Shown: one piece after another, positions 35,978 to 44,479 of the stretch
Layout of the letters: each line of letters begins with the position of its first letter
Numbering within the stretch: the stretch's first letter is position 1
Assembly (NCBI GenBank): GCA_964424075.1
Contig: CAYRGY010000006.1
Location: forward strand, 42,222 to 106,221
Reading direction: 5' to 3'
Length of the DNA: 64,000 nucleotides
DNA from: CAYRGY01 sp964424075
GTDB taxonomy: Bacteria > Patescibacteriota > Gracilibacteria > UBA1369
Notes under the pieces: generated by a model
Database searches by the model: none
What the model was told of the DNA's origin: nothing
What the model saw: only the letters and a program-made list of their open reading frames with translations
Program-made: the position numbers and the translations under genes

Positions 35978-37181
35978 CTTGCATTAGAGCAAATTGCATT
36001 TTTTCTAATTTCGCTTTCAATTCCTTATTAAATCCTATCTCACCGGATTTTATCTGTGGGATAATCGTACCTGAAACCGTTTTAAAAATCCAATTTCTAA
36101 TCAACAAGCATATTTGTTCAGGTTTTTCACACAGTATTTGCTTATTAAAAGGAAATTCAATTTCATTATTATCACCCGTAAGCTCATTTTCTTGATTATA
36201 AAGATAGTTTAAGCAATTCTTGAGTTTATTAATAAGTTTTTTAGAACTACTTTTTAATGAATCTAATTCAGCAGCTTCAATCTTTTTTTTCTTGCCAGCA
36301 AGAGCAAGAGCCAAAACTGGACTAATGCCTTCATTTTTTAGTTCAGGTAGCATGGGAACACTAATTATGTTTGCCTTAAAGGTTGGGTCTAAAATTGTTG
36401 CCAAAGGGTAAGTGTTTTTGATCGAATCAATGCCCTGTACAACTGCTATTAATTTTGTGTTGAATATTTCTCTATATAAAAAACTCTGCAAAGCTAAAGT
36501 AATCTTTGGGTCAACCTTTAAGCTATCGTCCAAATTAAAGTTTTCCAGTGTTATCCCCCTATCCCTTGATTTTGAAATAATAAGAAATTTTGGAAGTGTT
36601 TTGAAATAACTATTTAGTTCTGGTTTATTCATACAGATTTCCTGTACTTTTTCACTATTCATTTCTAGTGCTTTACCCACATCTAGAATTAATTGTTCAG
36701 ATTCCTCGACTTCAAAATAAGTACCACCACAGTTTTTACATATTTTTATTGGTATATTTGGTGGAGCGATCGATACTTTGCAAGACTGGCAAGTTTGAAG
36801 TTTAGTTTTATTTACAGCTATAAAACCTTTTTTGAGTAATTCAGATAAATAGTAGATTATTATTTCGCTTACTTTTGTGTCAGAGTCCAAAAGTAATTTG
36901 CGATTACTAGTATCAATTCTAAAATACCTATCTAAGTTTTCGTGCCTTTTCTTAATAGTGGCTTCAATATATTTGTGATCAGCAATTCCTAGTTTCTTAA
37001 TTTGTAAATCAATTTTTTGACAATAAGTATTCCAAAAATCAATTTTTTCTACGTCTTCCTCAAGTGCATTTTGGACTAAATCAGAAAAAACATTCGCAAT
37101 TTGAATGCTTAAATATCTTTCAAGTCTATTTTCAGTATCCATTCTAGCTTGAATCGGTCCTTGAGAAACTGCAATCTTCAT
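35955..37181 (-). CDS. degenerate class I aminoacyl-tRNA synthetase-like protein
   Basis: A 408-aa protein whose layout follows the MetRS/ValRS/LeuRS branch but is reduced. The N-terminus S-Q-G-P-I-Q-A resembles the strand before HIGH, but no HIGH is present (the region reads D-T-E-N-R-L-E-R-Y). A zinc knuckle C131-x2-C134-x13-C148-x2-C151 is followed by S-E-Q-L-I-L-D and by I-I-S-K-S-R-D-R-G-I, resembling the I-S-R-x-x-x-W-G segment of MetRS. No clear KMSKS is seen; a K-K-K-K run follows A-L-A-G. It is probably a paralogue with a changed or lost aminoacylation role. Preceded by a promoter with consensus TTGACA. Confidence 0.5.
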   Translation of the reverse strand: MKIAVSQGPIQARMDTENRLERYLSIQIANVFSDLVQNALEEDVEKIDFWNTYCQKIDLQIKKLGIADHKYIEATIKKRHENLDRYFRIDTSNRKLLLDSDTKVSEIIIYYLSELLKKGFIAVNKTKLQTCQSCKVSIAPPNIPIKICKNCGGTYFEVEESEQLILDVGKALEMNSEKVQEICMNKPELNSYFKTLPKFLIISKSRDRGITLENFNLDDSLKVDPKITLALQSFLYREIFNTKLIAVVQGIDSIKNTYPLATILDPTFKANIISVPMLPELKNEGISPVLALALAGKKKKIEAAELDSLKSSSKKLINKLKNCLNYLYNQENELTGDNNEIEFPFNKQILCEKPEQICLLIRNWIFKTVSGTIIPQIKSGEIGFNKELKAKLEKMQFALMQDENSLLY

Positions 37182-37202
37182 CTTAGCTTAAATTCCATTT
37201 AA

Positions 37203-37230
37203 ACAATATATTAACTCAGAATTATGTCAA
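37203..37230 (-). promoter_or_regulatory. promoter of the aaRS-like/hydrolase-NTase unit
   Basis: Minus strand TTGACA (37225-37230), 16-nt spacer, TATTGT (37203-37208). The leader to ATG 37181 is about 15 nt. Confidence 0.5.
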
Positions 37231-37523
37231 TCAACTTGTCAGATTACATAGTTAATTGACCATTTTAATAATTGATTAGTTCAATCAATTTAATTTGCTT
37301 TTCGCATCAATTTACTTTGGAGCCATTTCTAGCAGCGATGTTATGACTAAGTATTTACAACTAAGTAACTATAAATCTACTACTAATATTATGTGTTGCA
37401 GAAATCTCGCATCTAATTATATATGGTTGCTATTTATTACAAAACTTAACCCTAAAACACAATAAAAGAAGCCAAATTTATTTACATTAAGGCATTTATT
37501 TAGTTCTAATTTTGGAGCTGGCT
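37231..37523. other. gene-free AT-rich spacer with inverted repeat
   Basis: No ORF or RNA gene is seen in this roughly 290-nt stretch between two minus-strand genes. It contains an inverted repeat AATTGATT-AGTTC-AATCAATT (37270-37290) and several nearby copies of TCAAT/ATTGA, which could be a protein-binding site. Confidence 0.4.
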
Positions 37524-38561
37524 TTATGAAGAAAGTCCGAATCTCTTCATAGAGGCAGCTCCAATTTCATCTTCATCTTCATCGTATTCTTGAGGATTAG
37601 ATTCTTGGTTCACTTCCAAACGTTTCTTATGTTTTTCATCGGGATTCTGTTCAACTCGAAGTTTCGGTCTAGACGAATAGGTAGGGACATCGAACTCAAT
37701 TCCCGAGTCATTAATTAGCTTTCTTGTGTCACCTTGAACAACGGCAGTCATTTCGCCATGGCGATCCCATAGTGGGACGGATAAAGTAAAATCAGCATTT
37801 TCACATCGCCATTTTTTAGCTTGTGCCGCAAGGTATTTTTCAAAAGCTAGTCTAATCGCTTCAGTTAATTTTGGGCTTCCATGCTTGACAATAAGATTTT
37901 TTTCAGGTTCCGTATATGCCAGTATCTTACACGCAATTTCTTGGGCTTCTATTGAGAATGAAGTTGTTTGTTCATATGATAAGAATTTTTCTATGTGCTG
38001 TTTCACCATTTCTTTTTTTAATCCTCCAAATTTCTTATATTTACGCAAGATTTTTCGCACAAATGGAACAGTTGCAGGTAAAGTAAAGAGTACTAGAAAA
38101 GTCGGAAATAGTTTATAAAAAAGGCTTCTAATAGTATCGATATCGGCATTATTATTGGTTGACATAGCAACGTATACTGCAGATGAGTAGGAGACAAAGA
38201 ATAAATACATTCCTAAAAAATTAGCGTATCGTAATTCCAGTTCTGTTTCTATCAAGTATGATTTAATCCCCTTAATCTGTTCGCCAAAATCCGAATCAAG
38301 AAATGGTATATCACTTTCTATCGATCTAGGTACGTTTTTAGCACCAAAAGTAGCACTATGATTTAACACTTTTATTGCTTGTACACGATCGATCAATGCC
38401 CTTACCTCCTGTCGCAATTGTTCTGGCAGAGTGCTGATTGTATCGGTCATATCCAATTCACCTGAAACATCTATTCCACGTAAAAAATCAGTATCCTTAG
38501 TCAGCTCATTAAGCGACTCAATAGTATTACTACTTTTCCCTTCTCGGTAAACGTTAGTCAT
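37524..38561 (-). CDS. orphan membrane protein (345 aa)
   Basis: Not recognised. Two hydrophobic segments (about residues 118-136 and 147-168) form a membrane hairpin. The N-terminal domain is helical and the C-terminal about 170 residues are soluble and end in a charged, Asp/Glu-rich, probably disordered tail. No catalytic motif is evident. The upstream 326 nt contain no intact gene. Confidence 0.65.
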   Translation of the reverse strand: MTNVYREGKSSNTIESLNELTKDTDFLRGIDVSGELDMTDTISTLPEQLRQEVRALIDRVQAIKVLNHSATFGAKNVPRSIESDIPFLDSDFGEQIKGIKSYLIETELELRYANFLGMYLFFVSYSSAVYVAMSTNNNADIDTIRSLFYKLFPTFLVLFTLPATVPFVRKILRKYKKFGGLKKEMVKQHIEKFLSYEQTTSFSIEAQEIACKILAYTEPEKNLIVKHGSPKLTEAIRLAFEKYLAAQAKKWRCENADFTLSVPLWDRHGEMTAVVQGDTRKLINDSGIEFDVPTYSSRPKLRVEQNPDEKHKKRLEVNQESNPQEYDEDEDEIGAASMKRFGLSS

Positions 38562-38887
38562 TTAAAAGTGATTTTGTGCATTTAAAAGTAAGATTAACAC
38601 ATTATGATCTTTTTAAGAAGATGTACGATTTGTTGTGGCTGAAGTTGGAGTAGGATTATTAACAATCTCAAAAACCTATGCCTTCAATAACCTCTTCAAA
38701 GCAATCCAGCCAAAATAAATGCTAAACGGCAATTGCATACAAAAATAATCGAGGTTACTGAACATGCATCAAAAAAAGGGAAACATGCTAACACGCTATT
38801 AAACGCTGCCAAAAGACGAACCATCCCCGCCTTCCGCGAAAAGGACCATTGGATGATAGGAGCAGATTAGAACCACTAAACAAGATT

Positions 38888-39232
38888 CTATTCCTTGCTA
38901 ACTTCAAAATTAATGACCTTCAAAATTTCAACAACCTCTTTACGGGTATCTGCCCAAATTTTTAAAATAGCATCCTGGTTATCAAGCACAACCATTTCGA
39001 AATCTCCCTCTGCTAAAGCAATTACTGTACTTTCACGAATCACTACTCCTGATGAAAGAATAAAACCACTTGGTATCTTCTTTTGGCCTTGCAGTAAAGG
39101 GCCATTCAGCAATCTTTGAGAAAAAATTCTAACCATATGAGATGAAAATACAGGCCACACTTTATACTGAGTACGAACTAATCTTACATCAGCATCATAG
39201 TCTTTTGTAACAGTATTTTTATTTGATCGCAT
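38888..39232 (-). CDS. orphan small protein (114 aa)
   Basis: Not recognised. It is probably cytoplasmic, with a mixed beta and helical pattern. A convincing promoter (TTGACT, 17 nt, TAATAT; 39255-39283) just upstream supports a real gene. It stands alone between a spacer of about 330 nt and the divergent glycosyltransferase fusion gene. Confidence 0.6.
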   Translation of the reverse strand: MRSNKNTVTKDYDADVRLVRTQYKVWPVFSSHMVRIFSQRLLNGPLLQGQKKIPSGFILSSGVVIRESTVIALAEGDFEMVVLDNQDAILKIWADTRKEVVEILKVINFEVSKE

Positions 39233-39254
39233 GAGTAAACGTTTATAGGCTGCA

Positions 39255-39283
39255 ATATTAGGTCACCGTAAAGAACTAGTCAA
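39255..39283 (-). promoter_or_regulatory. promoter of the 114-aa orphan gene
   Basis: Minus strand TTGACT (39278-39283), 17-nt spacer, TAATAT (39255-39260). The leader is about 16 nt. Confidence 0.5.
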
Positions 39284-39434
39284 TACTAATGGATTATCTT
39301 AGGGCACATAATGTAAGCTTCTTAAATTGATTTTATGATAGCAATAAACTAGATTAGACACATAAATATCAATCCATTGAGGCTATAAATATTCAACATC
39401 TATACCTCGACTATAAAATGATACGCTTAAAAGC

Positions 39435-41399
39435 ATGATCACAGGATTCATCATTGCAAAAAATGAGGAACATCAAATAGAGCGGGCACTTAAATCGCTA
39501 AAATTTTGTGATGAAATAATTTTTGTAGATACTGGCTCAAATGATAATACAAAAAAAATAGCTCAGCAATATACCAAACATGTTTATCATTTTGAGTGGA
39601 TAGATGACTTTAGCGCTGTTCGCAATTTTGCAATTTCAAAATGTACCCAACCTTGGATAGTCTATGTTGATGCTGATGACGAAATTGACGAATCCAACCA
39701 AAGGCAAATCACAAATTCGATTAAAAATGCCGCACAAGATACACCAGTAATTTTAGTAAACTATGAATATGGCAAAGGTAAAACAATTCTTACACCACGC
39801 ATTTTTCGAAACAATGGATTAAAGTTTATTCATCCAGTGCATGAGGAACTCGACCTAACCAAAGAGCATCAAAAGCACCTATTAATTGCTCCAGAAATCA
39901 AAATTATCCATCATAAATTAGCAACAGAAAATGAAGAGACTTTGCAGCGAAACATCCAAATCCTAAAAAAACATCTAGAAAAATCTCAAACAAAATCTTC
40001 CCATAAAAACGAAACTCTCCAACTACTAGCACGAGAATATTTTAGTTTGAAAAAATACGACCTCGCAAAAAAATACATTGAACAAATTAATGTAATCGAT
40101 ATTCAGGATAATTCTACCAAATACCAAACTCTGCTTTTAAAAGCTAAAATTTACGAAAAAAACGGTGCCCTATTTCAAGCAGAACAAACATATCGCCAGG
40201 CTTTCGAAGCGGATTCCCGATTCAACGAACCGCTAATAAAAATGGCAGACATGCAACTTTACCTGCAGAAAAACCCCCAAGCAGCATTGCAGAATTATGA
40301 GCTGGCGTTGCGCATAGAAAAACCACTTACATCATTTCCGCTTAATCCAGGTCACTATCATAACTATCCACAACAACAAATAAAAAAGATTGAAAAACTA
40401 AAATATCCAATCGCTTTAATTTGCGGTTATTATGGAATGCAAAATATCGGTGATGAATTAATGTGCAAAGCAATCATTGAGAATCTTCCAAAATATCGTC
40501 CAGTCATTGCTTCTTATAATCCAACATTCACGCAAGCAGTACATAATGTTGAGTCAGTAAAATATAAGGAAGCCAGTTTCGATCAGGCACTGAAAATATC
40601 GCAATTAGTAATTATTGGAGGGGGAACTCTTTTTCACGATCAGGGGTTATCGCAAAATCAGAATGTAATATTTTACACTGATATAATCAGCAAGGCTCAT
40701 TCGCAAGAAAAGCGCATAGTAATTATGGGTGTTGGTGTAGACAAAATTAACCTTTCAGAAAATCAGCAATTAATGCGGCAGTACCTTCCCCTATGTCAGT
40801 ACATATTTGTAAGGGATAAAAAATCCAAACAAAACCTTAACGAAATTGGGATAGATTTGCCACAAATAAAAGTCATATCAGACTTGAGTTTCGCATTGCA
40901 GTTTGGAAATAATCCTCACTCACACCAAGATAAGCTTAAAAAAATTGGCATCAATCTTTGCGCATCCGAGATTAATTCCAGTCACGATGTTCAAAAAAAG
41001 GTCGACCAGCATCTAATCCCTTTTATAAAAAAAACCAAAGCACAATTTGTTTTCATACCAGCGCATCCCAAGGACACCGATTTTCACAAGTATTTACAGG
41101 ATGAGTCTGGCAAGCAGATTGAAATGGCTAATATTTCTCCTGTCACTTTTTTTGATGATTACTCAAACGCGCTTAATGATCTAGATTTCTTAATAGCAAG
41201 TCGGTATCACATGATTATTTTGGGAATCGTTCATAAAATACCAACCACAGTTGTCTCATACTCGGAAAAAACGGAAAGTCTGAAAGGTCAGTTTGAGTTG
41301 ATTGAGTTTGAAGGAGGGATGGAACTAAGTAACCTATCAAATAATATAAACATTCAGGATCTTCATAAAGAAACCATAGAGGCCTTATCTCAAATCTAA
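39435..41399 (+). CDS. GT2 - TPR - polysaccharide pyruvyl transferase fusion
   Basis: A 654-aa three-part protein. Residues 1-150 are a GT2 domain of the SunS/LgtF-like kind: I-I-A-K-N-E-E, V-D-T-G-S-N-D-N-T, and V-D-A-D-D-E as the DxD site. Residues about 180-300 contain TPR-like helices. Residues about 325-640 resemble polysaccharide pyruvyl transferase (CsaB/WcaK type): G-Y-Y-G-M-Q-N-I-G-D-E, I-I-G-G-G-T-L-F, and S-R-Y-H-M near the end. CsaB-type ketal-pyruvylation of wall polysaccharide creates the ligand of SLH domains, and SLH proteins are encoded at 3147 and 17789. A TATAAA -10-like element lies about 20 nt upstream. Confidence 0.85.
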   Translation: MITGFIIAKNEEHQIERALKSLKFCDEIIFVDTGSNDNTKKIAQQYTKHVYHFEWIDDFSAVRNFAISKCTQPWIVYVDADDEIDESNQRQITNSIKNAAQDTPVILVNYEYGKGKTILTPRIFRNNGLKFIHPVHEELDLTKEHQKHLLIAPEIKIIHHKLATENEETLQRNIQILKKHLEKSQTKSSHKNETLQLLAREYFSLKKYDLAKKYIEQINVIDIQDNSTKYQTLLLKAKIYEKNGALFQAEQTYRQAFEADSRFNEPLIKMADMQLYLQKNPQAALQNYELALRIEKPLTSFPLNPGHYHNYPQQQIKKIEKLKYPIALICGYYGMQNIGDELMCKAIIENLPKYRPVIASYNPTFTQAVHNVESVKYKEASFDQALKISQLVIIGGGTLFHDQGLSQNQNVIFYTDIISKAHSQEKRIVIMGVGVDKINLSENQQLMRQYLPLCQYIFVRDKKSKQNLNEIGIDLPQIKVISDLSFALQFGNNPHSHQDKLKKIGINLCASEINSSHDVQKKVDQHLIPFIKKTKAQFVFIPAHPKDTDFHKYLQDESGKQIEMANISPVTFFDDYSNALNDLDFLIASRYHMIILGIVHKIPTTVVSYSEKTESLKGQFELIEFEGGMELSNLSNNINIQDLHKETIEALSQI

Positions 41400-41467
41400 A
41401 TTCCATTTTTGTAATATTTTTTTTGCAACGCATTATAAGGTAGCAATGCATTGCTTTACTTAAAAAC

Positions 41468-41495
41468 TTGACAAAACAAGAAAAACTTATACAAT
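41468..41495 (+). promoter_or_regulatory. promoter of the Cys-rich lipoprotein gene
   Basis: Consensus TTGACA (41468-41473), 16-nt spacer, TACAAT (41490-41495). The leader is about 14 nt, with no Shine-Dalgarno sequence. Confidence 0.65.
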
Positions 41496-41515
41496 AAAAA
41501 CCATAACCATTTACA

Positions 41516-42580
41516 ATGTTTAAAGAAATACCATCGCAAATCGCGAAATCCTTACCAAAATTACCTACATTACCAAGGGAATTCACAAGCATCAGAAATC
41601 AAACGGCAGTTTTAGCATTATCTGCTCTTGCAGCTTTGTCAGCAGGTTGCGGAGGAAAATCTACCAGCGAACAAACTGTTATCATTGAAGATATCGGTTG
41701 CAATCCAGTCCCGCCTTGTCCTTTAACAAAGCATTCAGAATGGAGCGATTCTCCTACGCCAGTTCAGCATTACGAATTCTTTGATCAATCTGGACGATGG
41801 AGAAGATTTGATCCAAAAACAGGCGCCGCAGTAATAGTCTGTGATCCATATCCATTACCAAAATGTGAAGAAGGTCAAACGCCAGATGAGGATGGTTGTT
41901 CCGCTCCAACATGTGAATCTGCATTAGAAGAAATGTGTGATCCCATACCAAGTTTCCAGCACGACGGTATGTACATGCAGCAGGGTTTTACTCATGCCAA
42001 TATCCCCACTTCTTCGAACAACTATTATCCTGATCCCTCTTATTACAATGAAACAAATCAAGATTATCCAATAATTTTTGATAGGGTTGTAGACGCAAAA
42101 GAAGGTGATGAAATTTTTAGTGCAAATGAAGGAGAAAGCATTTATAGAAAAGACATTATTCCTACATGCGATAAAGAAAATCAAATTCAAGCATGCCGAG
42201 AATTGCCTAGATGTAAGGAGAATGAATCTCCTATATCATGCACTGTTAGTCCTAATGCACATACCGTAACTCAACGATCCAATTGTAGTGATTATCAGAT
42301 GGACGAAGCAGCTAAATTTCTTGCAGCTTACGGATTTAGTATAGATCCCCCAAACGATTACAATAATGGATTATGTTTTGAGGGTTTTGACTCTAACGCC
42401 AATGAAGTATTTTTTGTTGTTCCGAACTACACAATCAATTGTTTGCCTGTACGAGAATGTAATGAAGGTGAGGATCCAGAAACTGCAGTAGAGAAAGCAT
42501 TTGATGTCACATGCGATGGCGCTACATTCAAAACGACATTTAAAATGGCAAACTGCGATCCAATTAAGAGTTGCGAATAG
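41516..42580 (+). CDS. Cys-rich lipoprotein of unknown function (354 aa)
   Basis: Not recognised. A long positively charged N-region and a hydrophobic core (about 30-42) end in a lipobox L-S-A-G-C45, so it is probably a membrane-anchored lipoprotein. The mature part has many Cys in repeated C-x-P-x-P-x-C and C-D-P-I contexts, suggesting disulfide-bonded repeats of about 60-100 residues: I-G-C-N-P-V-P-P-C, V-C-D-P-Y-P-L-P-K-C, C-D-P-I-P, C-R-E-L-P-R-C, C-L-P-V-R-E-C, C-D-P-I-K-S-C. A bidirectional terminator follows. Confidence 0.7.
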   Translation: MFKEIPSQIAKSLPKLPTLPREFTSIRNQTAVLALSALAALSAGCGGKSTSEQTVIIEDIGCNPVPPCPLTKHSEWSDSPTPVQHYEFFDQSGRWRRFDPKTGAAVIVCDPYPLPKCEEGQTPDEDGCSAPTCESALEEMCDPIPSFQHDGMYMQQGFTHANIPTSSNNYYPDPSYYNETNQDYPIIFDRVVDAKEGDEIFSANEGESIYRKDIIPTCDKENQIQACRELPRCKENESPISCTVSPNAHTVTQRSNCSDYQMDEAAKFLAAYGFSIDPPNDYNNGLCFEGFDSNANEVFFVVPNYTINCLPVRECNEGEDPETAVEKAFDVTCDGATFKTTFKMANCDPIKSCE

Positions 42581-42969
42581 AGTTATAATTTCTAGAAAAA
42601 TCCTCATCCAGACTAGGTGGGGATTTTTTAATACAATTCTTTTTTAAAACAGTTTCTTCACAAGTGAGAATTTTTTTACAAATATCTTCTGGTATATCCT
42701 TAATCGCATCTGGAATATCAATTATAGGTCTGCGATAGTTTTTTTCCTGATCGTCATCATTCCATCGCCAACCGCGTTCTAGCACTTGCTCTTTAGAAAG
42801 AGGAAAATACTCATATGCAACTGTTTCATTGTAGGCACTACTTCCCATCTCGTGACAAAGTTCGCTGCCCTTAAATCCAACAAAAGCCCAATCATAACAA
42901 TCCTTGGCATCGATACAGTGAATCATATATTTACAATCTTCTAAATAATCACCTACACAATATTCCGTT
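42564..42969 (-). pseudogene. truncated zinc-ribbon protein gene abutting tRNA-Gly
   Basis: The frame stays open from the 3' end of the tRNA (42969) down to a stop at 42564, without a proper start. It encodes E-Y-C-V-G-D-Y-L-E-D-C-K-Y, I-D-A-K-D-C, F-P-L-S-K-E-Q-V-L-E-R-G-W-R-W and I-P-D-A-I-K-D-I-P-E-D-I-C-K-K-I-L-T-C-E. As I recall it, this pattern is a Cys-rich protein family common in CPR genomes. The N-terminal part and the C-terminal part after the last Cys are missing. The tail runs into a terminator and has lost similarity. ATG 42926 is internal. The breakpoint exactly at the tRNA end suggests an integration or deletion scar. Confidence 0.65.
42596..42630. terminator. bidirectional intrinsic terminator
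   Basis: A 9-bp stem ATCCTCATC/GGTGGGGAT (two G-T pairs) with a 7-nt loop, flanked by A-run and T-run. It ends the lipoprotein transcript on + and can also act on -. Confidence 0.7.
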
Positions 42970-43045
42970 TGGAGCGGGTAGCGGGAATCGAACCCGCATC
43001 TTCAGCTTGGAAGGCTGACATAATGAGCCGTTATACTATACCCGC
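42970..43045 (-). tRNA. tRNA-Gly (anticodon UCC), CCA encoded
   Basis: Acceptor GCGGGTA/TACCCGC, anticodon arm TCAGC-CTTCCAA-GCTGA, T-arm GCGGG-TTCGATT-CCCGC, discriminator T and encoded CCA. The D-arm is slightly irregular (long loop with AACGG). The 3' end abuts the gene remnant at 42564-42969. Confidence 0.93.
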
Positions 43046-43204
43046 GAATTTTCAAATGGATGCTGAGCGCACTGCCAAAAAAGCAATTAATCACAATCAG
43101 CGGATGGATTTTAACCCAACCCCCATTCAATTTCAATATAAAATCACTGTTGTATTGACAAATAAACTGCTTCGTGAGAAAAAAAGGTCTCTCTAATTTC
43201 ACAT

Positions 43205-44164
43205 ATGAATCTAAGCAATACAAGTATTGAAGCTATCAGGCTGCGCAAACTGCAATTTGAGCAGGACTATATTGCGGGAGTAATTGAAGAATTGGAATAT
43301 CATCCAGAGATCATGGCTTCCTACACTCCTGAAGTAGAGGTTATTCACAATCAAAATGGTACCAATATTATCGTTAAGGCTCCTCCTCATTCAGAAGGAT
43401 TTAAGCTAAATTCCTCGATAACTAAAGAATTGCAAGGAGAGTCTGACTCATTGCAGGACTACGAGCAATTTAAAGCAATGGCTTATATTGTAATATCTGA
43501 AGAAAACCAAGAAACCATTCGCATACGAAGTTTTCATGCTATTGAAAATGAAGTTTATCCTATACTTAATGCAGTTTTGCTACGAATTCTTTCTCGTCAG
43601 GCAATCAAACATAATTATAAAATCGTAATGTGTGGTATTCCCGCACAAGACCACAACCGCCAAAATATTGTTCGCTATAACGGATACATACCCCTATCTT
43701 TGGCTAGACCGGAGTTGATTGATGAGCTGAGGGATAAAGGAAATATTGGTGAATATCATCCCAATAATATCTATGTGAATATTCCCTTAAATGCCAATGC
43801 CGAAAACTATTTTCATCCGAGTGTTTTAAAATTGCAACCAGAGCAGAAGCGAGCAGCGCAAAATATAGTTGCAAATTTAGAAACCATAACCGAGGAACTT
43901 GAGGCAAGGCTAAACTGTGACGCCCTTGATGAATGCTCTGAGTGTAAACGTATCAAGTTTCTGGTAGAATTTTTAAGACGTACCTTTGCACCATTTGGTC
44001 ACAAAATAGATTCAATTGTTGATATTGATCCTCAAACACTACCTACTCGAGTACGATCAATTATTCAGCAAGCCAAATTATTTCAATATCAGATTCTTAC
44101 TGACCCTCAAAACAGGACTATCGAAACAGTCTTGGGAGAAGTGGGATTTAGTGACTTATACTAA
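43205..44164 (+). CDS. orphan protein (319 aa), faint GNAT-like features
   Basis: No secure assignment. Residues about 85-165 alternate strands and helices with Y-K-I-V-M-C-G-I-P and R-Y-N-G-Y-I-P-L, faintly like an acetyltransferase core, but the acetyl-CoA loop is not evident. A C-terminal Cys pair (C-D-A-L-D-E-C-S-E-C) lies in a helical region. A TTGACA at 43156 may be its -35, though no clear -10 follows. Its stop interlocks with the convergent gene in CTAA (44161-44164). Confidence 0.65.
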   Translation: MNLSNTSIEAIRLRKLQFEQDYIAGVIEELEYHPEIMASYTPEVEVIHNQNGTNIIVKAPPHSEGFKLNSSITKELQGESDSLQDYEQFKAMAYIVISEENQETIRIRSFHAIENEVYPILNAVLLRILSRQAIKHNYKIVMCGIPAQDHNRQNIVRYNGYIPLSLARPELIDELRDKGNIGEYHPNNIYVNIPLNANAENYFHPSVLKLQPEQKRAAQNIVANLETITEELEARLNCDALDECSECKRIKFLVEFLRRTFAPFGHKIDSIVDIDPQTLPTRVRSIIQQAKLFQYQILTDPQNRTIETVLGEVGFSDLY

Positions 44165-44475
44165 AGCTCGAATTTCGGCAACACTTTCTTGAAGAATTCA
44201 CCTGATTTGTAAATGCGATCGCAACCAAGTATTGCTTTACGTTTCTCTTTATCACTTTCTGATTCAGCACCGAAAGCGATGCACATTCGTGGATGCATAC
44301 GCAAAATCAATTCCGCTTGGGGTGCTCCTAAATCCACCATCAAAACATCAAATGCCTCCGGATCAAAATTAGCCGCCGAGTGAATGTAATTGCAATCGAT
44401 ATCTTTGGCTCGCAAAACTTCGGAAATGCGATTCTTGGTCACAACATCCTTACTGATAATTCCGACAGATGGCAT
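44161..44475 (-). CDS. receiver-like (CheY-fold) small protein
   Basis: A 104-aa protein starting at ATG 44475, 4 nt after the PBP1A stop; the longer frame to 44616 overlaps PBP1A and adds only basic low-complexity residues. The alternating strand-helix pattern with V-G-I-I-S-K-D, F-D-V-L-M-V-D-L, F-G-A-E and Y-K-S-G-E-F recalls a response-regulator receiver, with Asp, Ser/Ala and Lys positions roughly in place. The first acidic pair is not clear, so phosphorylation is uncertain. Coupling to PBP1A suggests a wall-related role. Confidence 0.55.
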   Translation of the reverse strand: MPSVGIISKDVVTKNRISEVLRAKDIDCNYIHSAANFDPEAFDVLMVDLGAPQAELILRMHPRMCIAFGAESESDKEKRKAILGCDRIYKSGEFFKKVLPKFEL

Positions 44476-44479
44476 ATTT

